A stretch of DNA of 64,000 nt from Aquipseudomonas alcaligenes (GCF_003205495.1 NZ_QJRX01000002.1:124001-188000), one strand, 5' to 3'. Positions 26,658 to 41,552 are shown, counted from the first letter of the stretch. Notes: generated by a model from the letters alone, not told the origin. Made by a program: numbers and translations.

Positions 26658-28112
26658 TCAGCGCGCCAGGTGCTGCTGGAGCAGGGCCAGCTGGCGCGTC
26701 TGCTCGGCTTCCGGGTAACTGTCACGCAGGAAACGGCTGAGCTCGGTGACGCCGCGCAGGTCCCGGCCCTGGCCCAGCAGGCGCGCCAGCTGCAGGGTCA
26801 GCCCGGGGAGCTGGGCCGGGCGTTGCGCGCCCTGGCTCAGGCGCCGCCAGGCGCCCAGGGCACGCTGGCCTTCGCCGGCGCGGATCAGGGGGGTAAGCAG
26901 GTGCAGCTGCACGGCCGGGTGCAGCAGCAGGCGCTGCCCGGCCTCGTCGCTGTCGTCGGCGATGCGCCTGAGCAGTGGCAGGGCCTGCTGGCCGTCCGCC
27001 AGGGCGAACAGCTGCTTCAGCACGCTGCCGAGCAGCGCCTTGTCCTGGCGTCCGCGGGCCACGGCATAGAGCCGCTCCAGCAGCTCCGCACGGCCTGGAT
27101 AGCGATTCAGCAGCTCGGGCCCGCGGGCCGCGGCCTCGGCCAGGGCGAACTGGCCGAGCTGCCGGTCCAGCGCCGCCAGCTCGCGCTTGAACGGTGCGTC
27201 CGGGTCTTGCTTGTGCAGGTAGGCTTCGTCCACCTTCAGGCGCCCGCCCTGGCGCGGCAGCCAGACGGCCAGGAAGCCGGCCAGCAGGCCGCCCAGGTGG
27301 GCCAGGTAGTTGACGTTGTCCCCGGCCTGCAGCAGGCCGAACAGCTCCTTGCCGATCCACACCGGCAGTATCCACAGGGCCGGCGCCTTGAAGTAGCCGA
27401 TCAGCGGACCCAGCCAGTAGAAGAAGTTGATCCGCCGCAGGCCGAAGACGCCGACGTACATGCCCATTAGCCCGGAAATGGCACCCGAGGCGCCCACGCC
27501 GGTGACCCAGGCCGGATCCACGGCCCACCACAGCAGGTGCGCGGCGACCCCGCTGAGCAGGTAGAGGCCTAGGTAGGCCCAGCGGCCCAGGGCGATCTCC
27601 AGGGCGAAGCCGAAGATGAACAGGAACAGCATGTTGCCCAGCAGGTGCATGAAGTCGCCATGCAGGAACATGGCACCGAACAGGCCTTCGAGGCTGAAGC
27701 GCGCCGGAACGAAACCGAAGCGGTAGGCACTGATGCGGTCACGGGCCCGTTCGGCCTTGTCGCGGGCTGCCTGCCAGGCCCGGTCGGCACGGAAGTCGGC
27801 ACGCTGGTGCAGTCGCTGCTCGAACTCCAGGTCGTGGAGAATCCAGGCAGCCAGCTCCTGGCGGCGCAGGCCGTCGACATAGGCACGCTGGTCACCGTCC
27901 AGCTGCTCGCGGCGGGCGACGTCCTCGAGGAACAGCGCCCGCTCGCGCCCGAGCAGGCCGCCGTCCAGGTAGGCCTGCACGGCCAGCGTGCGGCGTTCCT
28001 CGTCGCCACCCTGGTAGGCGAAATAGATCAGGGTATTGAGCAGGATCAGCAGGAGGGTGATCAGCGGTGGCCGCTTCCAGTCCAGCGGGTGCTCGGCGGG
28101 AATGATCAGCAT
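26658..28112 (-). CDS. Rhomboid-family intramembrane serine protease with helical C-terminal extension
   Basis: A 484-aa membrane protein. The catalytic serine is S209 in GASGAISG and the histidine H272 in NYLAHLGGLLAG. The HxxxxHLxxN segment in membrane helix 2 gives H151, H156 and N160. Membrane helix 1 (about 17-32) is separated from the core by about 100 mostly charged helical residues. After the core, residues 300-484 form soluble TPR-like helices, making it longer than a minimal rhomboid. It is convergent with the TPR protein and upstream of three DUF2845 genes on the same strand. Substrates are unknown. Confidence 0.9.
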   Translation of the reverse strand: MLIIPAEHPLDWKRPPLITLLLILLNTLIYFAYQGGDEERRTLAVQAYLDGGLLGRERALFLEDVARREQLDGDQRAYVDGLRRQELAAWILHDLEFEQRLHQRADFRADRAWQAARDKAERARDRISAYRFGFVPARFSLEGLFGAMFLHGDFMHLLGNMLFLFIFGFALEIALGRWAYLGLYLLSGVAAHLLWWAVDPAWVTGVGASGAISGLMGMYVGVFGLRRINFFYWLGPLIGYFKAPALWILPVWIGKELFGLLQAGDNVNYLAHLGGLLAGFLAVWLPRQGGRLKVDEAYLHKQDPDAPFKRELAALDRQLGQFALAEAAARGPELLNRYPGRAELLERLYAVARGRQDKALLGSVLKQLFALADGQQALPLLRRIADDSDEAGQRLLLHPAVQLHLLTPLIRAGEGQRALGAWRRLSQGAQRPAQLPGLTLQLARLLGQGRDLRGVTELSRFLRDSYPEAEQTRQLALLQQHLAR

Positions 28113-28130
28113 GCGCGGATGTGCTTGCGC

Positions 28131-28424
28131 TTAGCCGCGCCGGCTGTCGATGCGCTTGAGCACGCCGCCTTCGATCAGCAGGAAATACTGCATGCCGCCT
28201 TCGGGGGTGTAGACCCATTCCTCTTGCGGCACCTCGATGTTCTGCCGGTCGCTGACGACGTAGCCGACCACGCTCTTGCTGACCGGCTGGCCGCACTTGC
28301 TCAGCACTTCGGCGCTGCGGTCGCCGGTGCTGGCGATGCCCTTGGCGCAGCGCAGCGAGTCGGCACGGGCATCCAGGCTGGCGATGGCCAGCAGGCCGGC
28401 GATAAGGGGGGTATGCAGTTTCAT
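28131..28424 (-). CDS. DUF2845 exported protein (paralogue 1)
   Basis: A 97-aa protein with a signal peptide (MKLHTPLIAGLLAIASLDARA) and a DUF2845-type domain: LRCAKGIASTGD, SKCGQPVSK and EEWVYTPEGGMQYFLLIEGG. Two cysteines (RC and KC) could form a disulfide in the periplasm. The start at 28424 has AAGGA eight nt upstream. The next ATG upstream directly abuts that motif. It is the last of three tandem paralogues. Function unknown. Confidence 0.8.
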   Translation of the reverse strand: MKLHTPLIAGLLAIASLDARADSLRCAKGIASTGDRSAEVLSKCGQPVSKSVVGYVVSDRQNIEVPQEEWVYTPEGGMQYFLLIEGGVLKRIDSRRG

Positions 28425-28453
28425 GAGGGTCATCCTTGAGTGACGAGCGGGCT

Positions 28454-28753
28454 TCAATTGCCCCGTTTGCTTTCGATCCTGACCAGGCGGTTACCCTCCA
28501 GGCGCAGGAAGTAGTACATGCCGCTGCGGGGCCCGTAGACCCACTCCTCGATGGCGACTTCGCTGAGGTAGCCGTAGTAGTCGCGCACCTCGCGATAGCC
28601 GAGCAGGTCCGCGCTGACCGGCTCGCCGCACTTGTCGCGGATTTCGCTGGCGAGATCGCCTGTGCTGATCAGGGCGCTGCCGCAACGCAGGGTGGAACCG
28701 GCGTGGGCGGCGACGGGCAGCAGGGCGAGGCTGAGGATGAGCGCGCGGTACAT
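28454..28753 (-). CDS. DUF2845 exported protein (paralogue 2)
   Basis: A 99-aa protein with a signal peptide (MYRALILSLALLPVAAHA) and the same domain as its neighbours: LRCGSALISTGD, DKCGEPVSA and IEEWVYGPRSGMYYFLRLEG, ending RLVRIESKRGN. The paired RCG/KCG cysteines are kept. Shine-Dalgarno GGAGC precedes the ATG. It is 51 nt from paralogue 3 and 29 nt from paralogue 1, so the three probably share a transcript. Function unknown. Confidence 0.82.
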   Translation of the reverse strand: MYRALILSLALLPVAAHAGSTLRCGSALISTGDLASEIRDKCGEPVSADLLGYREVRDYYGYLSEVAIEEWVYGPRSGMYYFLRLEGNRLVRIESKRGN

Positions 28754-28804
28754 CGGGGGCTCCGGGAGGCGACGGCGCCAGCCTACACCGGCGCCTCGCG
28801 GCTG

Positions 28805-29091
28805 TCAGCGGTTGCGTTTGCGCTCGATGCGGGTCAGGCGGTTGCCCTCGAAGGTGAGGATGCTGAGCATGCCGTTGTCAGGGCCGTAGACCCACTCCTC
28901 GATCTTCAGCTCGCGGCGATCGTAGCCGCCGAGGGTGTAGCCCACCAGGTCACGGTAGGCCGGAACGCCGCACTTGCGCTCCACCTCGAAGGCGCGGTCG
29001 CCGACGCTGACCAGCTGGGTGCCGCAGCGCAGCGTCTCGGCCTGGGCGGCACCGGCCAGCAGTGCGCCGAGCAGCAGGGCCAGGCCGCGCA

Positions 29092-29092
<1 letters not shown>
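28805..29092 (-). CDS. DUF2845 exported protein (paralogue 3)
   Basis: A 95-aa protein with a signal peptide (MRGLALLLGALLAGAAQA) and the shared domain: LRCGTQLVSVGD, RKCGVPAYR and IEEWVYGPDNGMLSILTFEG, ending RLTRIERKRNR. The ATG at 29092 overlaps the DUF748 stop by one base (TGATG), so translation is coupled to that gene. A GTG one codon earlier is an alternative. Function unknown. Confidence 0.82.
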
Positions 29093-32130
<3,038 letters not shown>

Positions 32131-32220
32131 GGTACGGCGTCATCTTCCAGTCTGTGGAGCCTGGAGTATGGCATGGCCGTTGCCGCTTTGTGGGCCATCA
32201 GAGTGCCGCTGGCAGGTGCC

Positions 32221-33234
32221 TCAGAAGCGCAGGATCAGGGTCTTCAGCGGTGGCCGGCCATCGCGCGAGGGGAAGTCGGCGGCCGGCAGCAGCTGCGCGC
32301 AGTCGCGCACCGGCCGGCCGAGTTTCTCGGCGCAGCGCAGCACCTGGTTGCGCCACTCCTCCAGCTCGACTTTCGCCAGGTTGTTACAGCAGATCAGCAC
32401 GCCGTCGTCGGCGGTGGTGAGGATCGCCGGCTTGAGCAGGCTCTGGTAGTCGCGCAGCAGGTCGACGGTGCCAAAGGCGCTCTTGGCCCAGGCGGGTGGG
32501 TCGAGCAACACCAGATCGAACTGCTGCTGTTGCAGGCGCGGGTAGCTCGGCAGCTTGTGCCCGCGGCGAGTGGCGATGGGCAGGCCGGCCAGCTGGCGGA
32601 TGGCCGGGAAGTAGTCGGACTGCACGAAGTCCATGGCCAGGCCCGGGTTGAGTGCCAGGTTCTCCCGGCCCACCGCCAGATTGCCCTCGGCGAAGTCCAG
32701 GTTGAGCACCGCGCGCGCGCCGCCGGCCGCCGCGCACAGGCCGACGCCGCAGGTGTAGGCGAACAGGTTGAGCACGTGCTTGCCGGCGCTGTGGCGCTTG
32801 ACCCAGCCGCGCGCCTCGCGCAGGTCGAGGAACAGCAGCGGGTCCTGCCCCGGATGGCGGCCGCGCACCCGGTAGTTGAGGCCCCATTCCCGGCCGACCA
32901 GGTCTTCCAGCGCCTCGGGCGTGGCCTGGTACACCGGATCGCGCCGGTCGATGCGCGAGTTGCCGCCGGAACGGTCGTTGTAGACCAGCTGCAGGTCGAG
33001 GCCGAGGTGTTCGTTGACGGCGGCGTGCAGGTCGAGCAGTTCATCGTGCGCGAGCGGCTGGTGGAAGCTCTGCACCATCAGCTGCGCACCGTAGCGGTCG
33101 ATGGTCAGGCCCGGAGCGCCTTCCTGGCTGCCATGGAACAGGCGGTAGCAGTCGGTCTGCTGCTGGTGCAGCTCGGCCAGCAGCGGCTGGCGAGCGTCGA
33201 GGGCGGCGCGCAGCGCCTGGTCGAGAGAGGACAT
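32221..33234 (-). CDS. Class I SAM-dependent rRNA methyltransferase (RlmI-like catalytic domain)
   Basis: A 337-aa protein. The C-terminal two thirds carry a Rossmann methyltransferase fold: motif I NLFAYTCGVGLCAAAGGA, an acidic loop at NLDFAEGN, and motif IV FDLVLLDPPAW. DPPAW is typical of RNA/DNA N- or C-methylating enzymes of the RlmI/RlmK group. An N-terminal region (1-~110, with GAPGLTIDRYG) resembles the EEHEE domain of these enzymes, but a clear PUA domain is not visible. The likely substrate is 23S rRNA cytosine or guanine, not determinable here. It is 90 nt upstream of the DUF748 gene on the same strand. Confidence 0.8.
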   Translation of the reverse strand: MSSLDQALRAALDARQPLLAELHQQQTDCYRLFHGSQEGAPGLTIDRYGAQLMVQSFHQPLAHDELLDLHAAVNEHLGLDLQLVYNDRSGGNSRIDRRDPVYQATPEALEDLVGREWGLNYRVRGRHPGQDPLLFLDLREARGWVKRHSAGKHVLNLFAYTCGVGLCAAAGGARAVLNLDFAEGNLAVGRENLALNPGLAMDFVQSDYFPAIRQLAGLPIATRRGHKLPSYPRLQQQQFDLVLLDPPAWAKSAFGTVDLLRDYQSLLKPAILTTADDGVLICCNNLAKVELEEWRNQVLRCAEKLGRPVRDCAQLLPAADFPSRDGRPPLKTLILRF

Positions 33235-33272
33235 GCGCGGCGTCTCGGAACGGGAAGGGCGCGCAGTTTACC

Positions 33273-33299
33273 AAGAAAAACGCCGGCTCTCGGCCGGCG
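33273..33299 (-). terminator. Intrinsic terminator downstream of the thiolase
   Basis: On the minus strand CGCCGGC, a 5-nt loop and GCCGGCG are followed by TTTTTCTT. It sits about 150 nt past the thiolase stop and 39 nt upstream of the methyltransferase start, ending the thiolase transcript. Confidence 0.75.
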
Positions 33300-33346
33300 C
33301 TAATCGGGATAGCAGGAGCAATCGCGTCGCGAGCGCAGGTCAGGCT

Positions 33347-33407
33347 AGGCGAAAGTTGGCGAGGGCGCGGAGTTTACTTGTGTGTAAATGAGCAGCCCGA
33401 GCCTGCT
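33347..33407. repeat. Dispersed ~60-bp repeat, copy A
   Basis: Shares with 60665-60724 the exact blocks GAGGGCGCGGAGTTTAC (17 nt) and GTAAATGAGCAGCCCGAG (18 nt), separated by 6 versus 5 variable bases, plus flanking AGGCGAAA and CTGCT. TTTAC and GTAAA form a short central inverted repeat. It lies in the 3' UTR of the thiolase, between its stop and terminator. Confidence 0.8.
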
Positions 33408-33449
33408 TTCAACAACGTCTGATCAAGCGCAGCAGCGATTGACCTGCTA

Positions 33450-34628
33450 TCAGCGTTCGATGGCCAGGGCCACGCCTTGCCCGCCGCCGATGCACAGGGT
33501 GGCCAGGCCTTTCTTGGCGTCACGCTTGATCATCTCGTGCAGCAGGGTCACCAGCACGCGGCAGCCGGAGGCGCCGATCGGGTGGCCGAGGGCGATGGCG
33601 CCGCCGTTGACGTTGACCTTGGCGGCATCCCAGCCCAGCTCCTTGCCCACCGACAGGGCCTGGGCGGCGAAGGCCTCGTTGGCCTCGATCAGGTCGAGGT
33701 CGGCCACCTGCCAGCCGGCCTTGTCCAGGCAGCGGCGGGTGGCGGAGACAGGGCCGATGCCCATGATCGCCGGGTCGACGCCGGCGTTGGCATAGGCGGC
33801 GATCCGCGCCAGTACCGGCAGGCCGAGGGCCTTGGCCTTGTCGGCGCTCATCAGCAGCACGGCGGCGGCGCCGTCGTTGAGGCTGGAGGCGTTGCCGGCG
33901 GTGACGCTGCCGTCCTTCTTGAACGCCGGCTTGAGCTTGCCCAGGGACTCCGCCGTGGTGCCGGCGCGCGGCTGCTCGTCCTGGGCGAAGCTGACCGGGT
34001 CACCCTTGCGCGAGGGGATCAGGATCGGCGTGATTTCGTCGGCGAAGCGCCCGGCCTCGATGGCGGCCACGGCCTTCTGCTGCGAGGCGGCGGCGAAGGC
34101 ATCCTGCTCCTCACGGCTGATGGCGTACTTGTCCACCAGGTTCTCGGCGGTGATGCCCATGTGGTAGTCGTTGAAGGCATCCCACAGGCCGTCCTGGATC
34201 ATGCTGTCGATCAGCTTGCCGTGGCCCATGCGCTGGCCGGTACGGGCCGCAGGCATCACGTAGGGGGCCTGGCTCATGTTCTCCATGCCGCCGGCGATGA
34301 TGACGTCGGCGTCGCCGCAACAGATCGCCTGCGCACCCAGGTGCAGGGCCTTGAGGCCGGAGCCGCAGACCTTGTTCAGGGTCATGGCCGGTACGGCATT
34401 CGGCAGGCCGGCCTTGATCGCGGCCTGGCGGGCGGTGTTCTGCCCGGCACCGGCGGTCAGCACGTGGCCGAGGATCACTTCGTCGACCTGGCTGCCGTCG
34501 AGGCCGGCCTGCTCCAGCAGGCGCTTGATCACGGCGGCGCCCAGGTCCACGGCGGGAACGCCGGCCAGGGAGCCCTGGAAGCTGCCGATGGCGGTGCGGG
34601 TGGCGGCAACTATGACAACGTCTTGCAT
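33450..34628 (-). CDS. Acetyl-CoA C-acetyltransferase (thiolase)
   Basis: Condenses two acetyl-CoA to acetoacetyl-CoA or runs in reverse. The product is 392 aa from the ATG at 34628, which has GAGG eight nt upstream. An in-frame ATG at 34634 adds two residues. Catalytic residues are C88 ([10 protein letters not shown]), H349 ([14 protein letters not shown]) and C379 (CIGGGQG), the biosynthetic-type thiolase pattern. It stands alone between the methyltransferase and the DUF2236 gene, with no PHB synthase nearby, so a role in acetoacetate or fatty-acid metabolism is as likely as polyhydroxyalkanoate supply. Related genes are called atoB or phaA. Confidence 0.93.
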   Translation of the reverse strand: MQDVVIVAATRTAIGSFQGSLAGVPAVDLGAAVIKRLLEQAGLDGSQVDEVILGHVLTAGAGQNTARQAAIKAGLPNAVPAMTLNKVCGSGLKALHLGAQAICCGDADVIIAGGMENMSQAPYVMPAARTGQRMGHGKLIDSMIQDGLWDAFNDYHMGITAENLVDKYAISREEQDAFAAASQQKAVAAIEAGRFADEITPILIPSRKGDPVSFAQDEQPRAGTTAESLGKLKPAFKKDGSVTAGNASSLNDGAAAVLLMSADKAKALGLPVLARIAAYANAGVDPAIMGIGPVSATRRCLDKAGWQVADLDLIEANEAFAAQALSVGKELGWDAAKVNVNGGAIALGHPIGASGCRVLVTLLHEMIKRDAKKGLATLCIGGGQGVALAIER

Positions 34629-34671
34629 GTTCATGTCCTCGATGCGGTTCAGGCTGTGACCGGAAAGGCGC

Positions 34672-35571
34672 TTATGGTCGCATAGCGGATTCTGACCGGC
34701 CAGCCACCAGCAGGCGGCGCCGGGCGCGCTGCGCCGCGGTGTTGTCGGCCACGGCCCAGCGCAGCAGTTGGGCAGTGCGCTGCACGCTGGCGCGCAGCAG
34801 CGGGCGGCGCCAGGCCGGGACGCTCTCGCCGAGCAGGGCGCTGGCCCAGGTGGGCAGCAGGTCGAAGCTGGCCTGCATCATCAGCCCGCCGAAGGGGCGG
34901 GCCAGCAGGCTGGGCATGGGCGCAGCGTGCAGCAGGCGCACCACTTCGCGGGTGCGCTCGTCGCAGCGCAGCTGGGGGCGCATCGCCTCGAGGTAGGTGC
35001 TGACCGCCTGGCGCGAATCGGGGACCTCCTGCGCGCCGAGGCGCCGGGCGATCAGCGCCACCTCGGCGTAGTAGCGGTCCTGCTCGGCTTCCGGCAGGTC
35101 AGGATTGCAGTAGCGCAGGTAGCCGTTGAGGAAGCAGTGCACCTCGGCCACGTGCACCCAGGTCAGCAGGGCCGGGTCGCTGGCCGCATAGGGGCGCCCG
35201 TCGGGGGCCTGGCCCACCACCTGCTGGTGGATGCTGCGCACCTTGGCGATCAGACGCTCGGCGTCCGCGACGCCGCCGTAGCTGGTGCCGGCGATGAACA
35301 GACTGGTGCGGCGCAGGCGGCCGATCAGGTCCTGACGGAAGTTGGAGTGGTCCCACACCCCGGCCAGGGCCAGCGGATGGAGCATCTGCAGGAGCAGGGC
35401 GGCGATGCCGCCGACCATCATCGAGGTGAAGTCGGCGTGCACTTCCCAGACCATCGAGGCGGGCCCGAACAGGCCGGGGTCGCCCCGCGGCTGGTCGAGG
35501 TCGAGCTGGTTGAGCGAGGCGCCGGTGAGGCTGTGGACCTGGGCGGCGATCTGGCGGCGTAGCGGTTCCAT
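34672..35571 (-). CDS. DUF2236 protein (MpaB/Lcp-like oxygenase family)
   Basis: A 299-aa protein with family features: an N-terminal [14 protein letters not shown] segment, [19 protein letters not shown], a conserved [12 protein letters not shown] segment, and an Arg/Pro-rich C-terminus. DUF2236 members include latex-clearing protein and MpaB, some of which bind haem b through a histidine in this region. The substrate is unknown here. The ATG at 35571 (MEPLRRQIA) is chosen. A TTG at 35607 would add 12 residues and lacks a Shine-Dalgarno. It lies between acs and the thiolase on the same strand. Confidence 0.75.
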   Translation of the reverse strand: MEPLRRQIAAQVHSLTGASLNQLDLDQPRGDPGLFGPASMVWEVHADFTSMMVGGIAALLLQMLHPLALAGVWDHSNFRQDLIGRLRRTSLFIAGTSYGGVADAERLIAKVRSIHQQVVGQAPDGRPYAASDPALLTWVHVAEVHCFLNGYLRYCNPDLPEAEQDRYYAEVALIARRLGAQEVPDSRQAVSTYLEAMRPQLRCDERTREVVRLLHAAPMPSLLARPFGGLMMQASFDLLPTWASALLGESVPAWRRPLLRASVQRTAQLLRWAVADNTAAQRARRRLLVAGRSESAMRP

Positions 35572-35631
35572 GGCCGCCAGTGTCGGTGCTGGATCGCGCC
35601 GGATCAAGCGGGGTAGGGCCCGCCACGGGCA

Positions 35632-37569
<1,938 letters not shown>

Positions 37570-37657
37570 GGCGGGTCCTTGTTGTTATCGTGCCGCGATG
37601 CCCGCTAGGGTGCATCCAAGCAGTTGCTTGGTTCAAGCCCCGGCCGCCCGAAAGCGC

Positions 37658-37682
37658 AGAGCCCGGCGCTGGGCCGGGCTCT
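37658..37682 (-). terminator. Hairpin terminator candidate after pgi
   Basis: AGAGCCCGGC (37658-37667 region) pairs perfectly with GCCGGGCTCT (37673-37682) over 10 bp, 10 nt past the pgi stop. On the minus strand it is followed by TGCGCTTTCG, a weak U-tract, so termination may be partial. Confidence 0.5.
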
Positions 37683-37691
37683 ACGGGGCGA

Positions 37692-39356
37692 TCAGCCGCG
37701 GTGACGGCCGCGGAAGAAGTCGATCAGACCCTGGGTCGAGGCGTCCTCGGCCGGTGGCTGGTCCCAGCCGGTGAGGCGCTGGTAGACGCCCTTGCCGAGT
37801 TCCTTGCCCAGTTCCACGCCCCACTGGTCGAAGGCGTTGATGCCCCAGATCACGCTCTGCACGAACACCTTGTGCTCGTACATGGCCACCAGCGCACCCA
37901 GGCGCCGCGGGCTGATGCGCTCCAGCACCAGGGTATTGCTCGGCCGGTTGCCCGGAATCACCTTGTGCGGCGCCAGGCGCTGCACTTCGTCCTCGCCCAG
38001 GCCGCGGGCACGCAGCTCGGCCTCGGCCTCGGCGCGGGTCTTGCCGAGCATCAGCGCCTGGCTCTGCGACAGGCAGTTGGCGTACAGCCACTGGTGATGG
38101 TCGGCGACCGGGTTGTAGCTGACCACCGGCACGATGAAGTCCGCCGGAATCAGCGCGGTGCCCTGGTGCAGCAGCTGGTGATAGGCGTGCTGGCCGTTGC
38201 AGCCGACGCCGCCCCAGATCACCGGGCCGGTCTCGGTGCTGACCGGGTTGCCGTCCTGGCGCACGCTCTTGCCGTTGGATTCCATGTCCAGCTGCTGCAG
38301 GTGCTTGGTGATGTTGCGCAGGTAGTGATCGTACGGAAGGATGGCGTGGCTCTGCGCGCCCCAGAAGTTGCCGTACCAGACGCCGAGCAGGGCCAGCAGC
38401 ACCGGCATGTTCTTCTCGAACGCGGTGCTGCGGAAGTGCGTGTCCATGCTGTAGGCGCCGGAGAGCAGCTCCTTGAAGTTGGACATGCCGATGGCCAGGG
38501 CGATCGGCAGGCCGATGGCCGACCACAGCGAGTAGCGCCCGCCGACCCAGTCCCACATGGGGAAGACGTTCTTCTCGCGGATGCCGAAGGCGATGGCCGC
38601 TTCCTTGTTGCTGGTCACCGCGATGAAGTGGCGGTACAGGCGCTCCTCGGTACCGCCGCGGGCCAGGTACCAGGTGCGCGCGGCCTGGGCGTTCTTCAGG
38701 GTTTCCAGGGTTCCGAAGGATTTCGACGAGACGATGAACAGGGTGGTCTCGGCATTCAGTTTGGCGGCCAGTTCGTGGAACTCGCTGCCATCGATGTTGG
38801 CCAGGTAGTGGCAGCGCACGCCGTGCTGGGTGAAGGGCAGCAGCGCCTCGGAGACCAGCTGCGGGCCGAGGAAGGAGCCGCCGATGCCGATGTTGACCAC
38901 GTCGGTGATGGCCTTGTCGCTGTAGCCGCGCCACATGTTGCTGTGGATGCGCCCGACCAGGTCGGTCATCTGGTTGAGCACGCGGTGCACTTCCGGCATC
39001 ACGTTGACGCCGTCTACCTTCACGCAGTCGCCGATCGGTCGGCGCAGGGCGGTGTGCAGCGCCGGGCGGCCTTCCGAGACGTTGACCCGCTCGCCATTGA
39101 ACAGCGCCTCGATGGCCTCCTGCAGTCCGGCCTCGCGGGCCAGGTCGACCAGCAGGGCGCGGGTCTGCTCGCTGAGCAGGTTCTTCGAGTAGTCGAGGAA
39201 GATGCCGCTGGTACTCATGGAGAAGCGCTCGAAGCGCTGCGCATCGCTGGCGAAGGCCTCGCGCATGCTGAAGCCCTGCATGGCCTGACGGTGCTGGAGC
39301 AGGGCCTGCCAGGCGGGCAGGGTGGTGACGTCGAGCGGCTGCTGATGGTACGCCAT
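37692..39356 (-). CDS. pgi: Glucose-6-phosphate isomerase
   Basis: Interconverts glucose-6-phosphate and fructose-6-phosphate. The product is 554 aa. It carries the family signatures [16 protein letters not shown] (sugar-phosphate binding), [14 protein letters not shown], the [16 protein letters not shown] loop and the late [12 protein letters not shown] signature. The ATG at 39356 (MAYHQQPLD) is preferred to a TTG three codons earlier. In Pseudomonas sugars run mainly through Entner-Doudoroff, so Pgi works largely in the gluconeogenic direction. Confidence 0.97.
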   Translation of the reverse strand: MAYHQQPLDVTTLPAWQALLQHRQAMQGFSMREAFASDAQRFERFSMSTSGIFLDYSKNLLSEQTRALLVDLAREAGLQEAIEALFNGERVNVSEGRPALHTALRRPIGDCVKVDGVNVMPEVHRVLNQMTDLVGRIHSNMWRGYSDKAITDVVNIGIGGSFLGPQLVSEALLPFTQHGVRCHYLANIDGSEFHELAAKLNAETTLFIVSSKSFGTLETLKNAQAARTWYLARGGTEERLYRHFIAVTSNKEAAIAFGIREKNVFPMWDWVGGRYSLWSAIGLPIALAIGMSNFKELLSGAYSMDTHFRSTAFEKNMPVLLALLGVWYGNFWGAQSHAILPYDHYLRNITKHLQQLDMESNGKSVRQDGNPVSTETGPVIWGGVGCNGQHAYHQLLHQGTALIPADFIVPVVSYNPVADHHQWLYANCLSQSQALMLGKTRAEAEAELRARGLGEDEVQRLAPHKVIPGNRPSNTLVLERISPRRLGALVAMYEHKVFVQSVIWGINAFDQWGVELGKELGKGVYQRLTGWDQPPAEDASTQGLIDFFRGRHRG

Positions 39357-39394
39357 GGGCGGCAAATTCCTTGTTGTGCGGCGTTTCGGGCATT

Positions 39395-39419
39395 AAAAAG
39401 CCCGGCAGGTTCCGGGCTT
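39395..39419 (-). terminator. Intrinsic terminator after panD
   Basis: On the minus strand AAGCCCGG, a 6-nt loop and CCGGGCTT are followed by TTTAATG. It lies about 25 nt past the panD stop, between panD and pgi. Confidence 0.75.
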
Positions 39420-39443
39420 GGAGTTTAGCGGTACGTGGCGGCG

Positions 39444-39824
39444 TCAGGCGACCTGTACCGGAATCGCATTGCTGGTGTGGCTCAGCTCGCCACCTTCGCC
39501 CATGTACAGCACGCGCGGCTGGAAGTTGGCCAGCTCGGCCTCGCTGTAATGGGCATAGGCGCAGATGATCACGCGCTGGCCGACGCCGGCCTTGTGCGCG
39601 GCGGCGCCGTTGACCGAGATGATCCGCGAGCCTTCCTCGCCGCGGATGGCGTAGGTGGTGAAGCGCTCGCCGTTGTCCACGTTATAGATCTGGATCTGCT
39701 CGTACTCGCGAATGCCGGCCAGGTCCAGCCACTCGCCGTCGATGGCGCAGGAGCCTTCGTAGTCGAGCACCGCGTGGGTGACGATGGCGCGGTGCAGCTT
39801 GGCCTTGAGCATGATGGCGTGCAT
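39444..39824 (-). CDS. panD: Aspartate 1-decarboxylase (pyruvoyl enzyme)
   Basis: Makes beta-alanine from aspartate for pantothenate. The product is a 126-aa zymogen that self-cleaves at G24-S25 (DYEGSCAID) to form the pyruvoyl cofactor. The catalytic K9 region (MLKAKLHRA) and [14 protein letters not shown] are present. AGGAG precedes the ATG. It follows panC on the same strand after 82 nt, giving a panBCD-order cluster. Confidence 0.97.
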   Translation of the reverse strand: MHAIMLKAKLHRAIVTHAVLDYEGSCAIDGEWLDLAGIREYEQIQIYNVDNGERFTTYAIRGEEGSRIISVNGAAAHKAGVGQRVIICAYAHYSEAELANFQPRVLYMGEGGELSHTSNAIPVQVA

Positions 39825-39906
39825 GGCGGAGGCTCCTGTAGGGAAATCGGCGGCGGCAGAGTGTGCCCGAAGCCCCGAGGGGCTTCAAGGCCGGTGGTCG
39901 CGCGGG

Positions 39907-40755
39907 TTACAGCTCGAAGGCCAGGTTGTCGATCAGGCGCGTGGTGCCGAGGAAGGCGGCGGCCAGGATCACCAGCTGGCGGTCCCCGGCGGTCGCCGGG
40001 CGCAGGCTGTTGGCCTCGCGGATCTCCAGGTAGTCGGGGCGCAGGCCGGCGTCCGCCAGGCGGGCCTTGCCGCTGTCGATCAGCCGGGCGAAGTCGCGCT
40101 CGCCACTGTGGATGGAGGTGGCCAGCTGCTGCAGGGTGGCATACAGGGCCGGCGCCTGCGCGCGTTGCTCGGCGCTCAGGTAGCCGTTGCGCGAGGACAG
40201 GGCCAGGCCGTCCTCGGCGCGCACGGTCGGCTCGCCGATGATCTGGATCGGCATGTTCAGGTCGCGCACCAGGGTGCGGATCACCGCCAGCTGCTGGAAG
40301 TCCTTCTCGCCGAACACGGCGAGGTCCGGCTGGACCATGTTGAACAGCTTGGTCACCACGGTGGCGACGCCCTCGAAGTGACCGGGGCGGCTGGCGCCGC
40401 ACAGACCCTCGGAAACGCCGGGCACGCTGACCCGGGTCTGGCCGTCCTGGCCGTGGGGATACATCTCCTCCACGTCTGGGTGGAACAGCAGGTGGCAGCC
40501 GGCGGCGACCAGCTTTTCCTGGTCGGCCACGAGGGTGCGCGGGTACTTGGCCAGGTCTTCGCTGGGGCCGAACTGCAGCGGGTTGACGAAGATGCTGGCG
40601 ACCACGAAATCGGCGCGCTGGCCGGCCTTCTCCACCAGGGCGACGTGGCCCTCGTGCAGGTTGCCCATGGTCGGCACGAAGGCGATGCGCTTGCCTTCGC
40701 CACGCGCGCGCGCCACGGCGGCGCGCAGTTCGAGTACGGTCTTGACGGTGTTCAT
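39907..40755 (-). CDS. panC: Pantothenate synthetase
   Basis: Joins pantoate and beta-alanine using ATP. The product is 282 aa with the nucleotidyltransferase HIGH-like motif in [31 protein letters not shown] and the SSRNGYLS loop. Its ATG overlaps the panB stop by four nt (ATGA), so the two are translationally coupled. The longer ORF reaching to 41154 is excluded because it would run across panB in another frame. Confidence 0.97.
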   Translation of the reverse strand: MNTVKTVLELRAAVARARGEGKRIAFVPTMGNLHEGHVALVEKAGQRADFVVASIFVNPLQFGPSEDLAKYPRTLVADQEKLVAAGCHLLFHPDVEEMYPHGQDGQTRVSVPGVSEGLCGASRPGHFEGVATVVTKLFNMVQPDLAVFGEKDFQQLAVIRTLVRDLNMPIQIIGEPTVRAEDGLALSSRNGYLSAEQRAQAPALYATLQQLATSIHSGERDFARLIDSGKARLADAGLRPDYLEIREANSLRPATAGDRQLVILAAAFLGTTRLIDNLAFEL

Positions 40756-41552
40756 GCGGAGAATCCGTGTTCCTCGGCGGGGAAGCTGGTGTCCTTCACG
40801 GCGCGTACATAGGCGGCGAAGGCGGCCTGCACGTTGGGCTGGCCTGCCATGAAGTTCTTCACGAACTTCGGCGTACGTCCGGTCAGCGACAGGCCCAGCA
40901 GGTCGTGCATCACCAGCACCTGGCCGTCGGTGGCATTGCCCGCGCCGATGCCGATCACCGGGATCTTCACCGCCTGGCTGATCTCGGCGGCCAGCTCGCT
41001 GGGCACGCACTCGAGCAGCAGCATGGCCGCGCCAGCCTGTTCCAGGGCCATGGCGTCGGCGCGCAGCTGGCGTGCGGCGGCGTCGCCACGGCCCTGCACC
41101 TTGAAGCCGCCGAACACGTTGACCGCCTGCGGGGTCAGGCCCAGGTGGGCGCACACCGGTACGCCGCGCTCGGCCAACTGGCGGATCGGCTCGGCCAGCC
41201 AGCCGGCGCCTTCCAGCTTGACCATGTGGGCGCCGGCCTGCATCACCGTGGCGCAGCTGGCGAAGGTCTGCTCCAGGGTGGCGTAGGCCATGAACGGTAG
41301 GTCGGTGAGGATCAGCGCGCCCTGGTTGCCACGCTTCACCGCGGCGGTGTGGTAGGCCATGTCGGCCAGCGACACCGGCAGGGTGCTGTCGTGGCCCTGC
41401 AGGACCATGCCGAGGGAGTCGCCCACCAGCAGCACTTCCACCCCGGCCTGGCAGGCTGCCTGGGCGAAGGTGGCGTCGTAGGCGGTCAGCATGGCGATCT
41501 TTTCGCCCTTCTGCTTCATGCCCAGCAGGGTGCTTACGGTTACATCAGGCAT
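40752..41552 (-). CDS. panB: 3-methyl-2-oxobutanoate hydroxymethyltransferase
   Basis: Adds a hydroxymethyl group from methylene-THF to ketoisovalerate, the first committed pantothenate step. The product is 266 aa, a TIM barrel with [21 protein letters not shown] (metal ligand Asp), [11 protein letters not shown] and [22 protein letters not shown] lies eight nt before the ATG. It heads the panB-panC-panD run, and a candidate promoter lies at 41654-41682. Confidence 0.97.
   Translation of the reverse strand: MPDVTVSTLLGMKQKGEKIAMLTAYDATFAQAACQAGVEVLLVGDSLGMVLQGHDSTLPVSLADMAYHTAAVKRGNQGALILTDLPFMAYATLEQTFASCATVMQAGAHMVKLEGAGWLAEPIRQLAERGVPVCAHLGLTPQAVNVFGGFKVQGRGDAAARQLRADAMALEQAGAAMLLLECVPSELAAEISQAVKIPVIGIGAGNATDGQVLVMHDLLGLSLTGRTPKFVKNFMAGQPNVQAAFAAYVRAVKDTSFPAEEHGFSA

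Noticed and set aside
34768..35562. Plus-strand ORF opposite the DUF2236 gene
   Set aside because: Antisense shadow; the minus-strand product has the coherent DUF2236 signatures.
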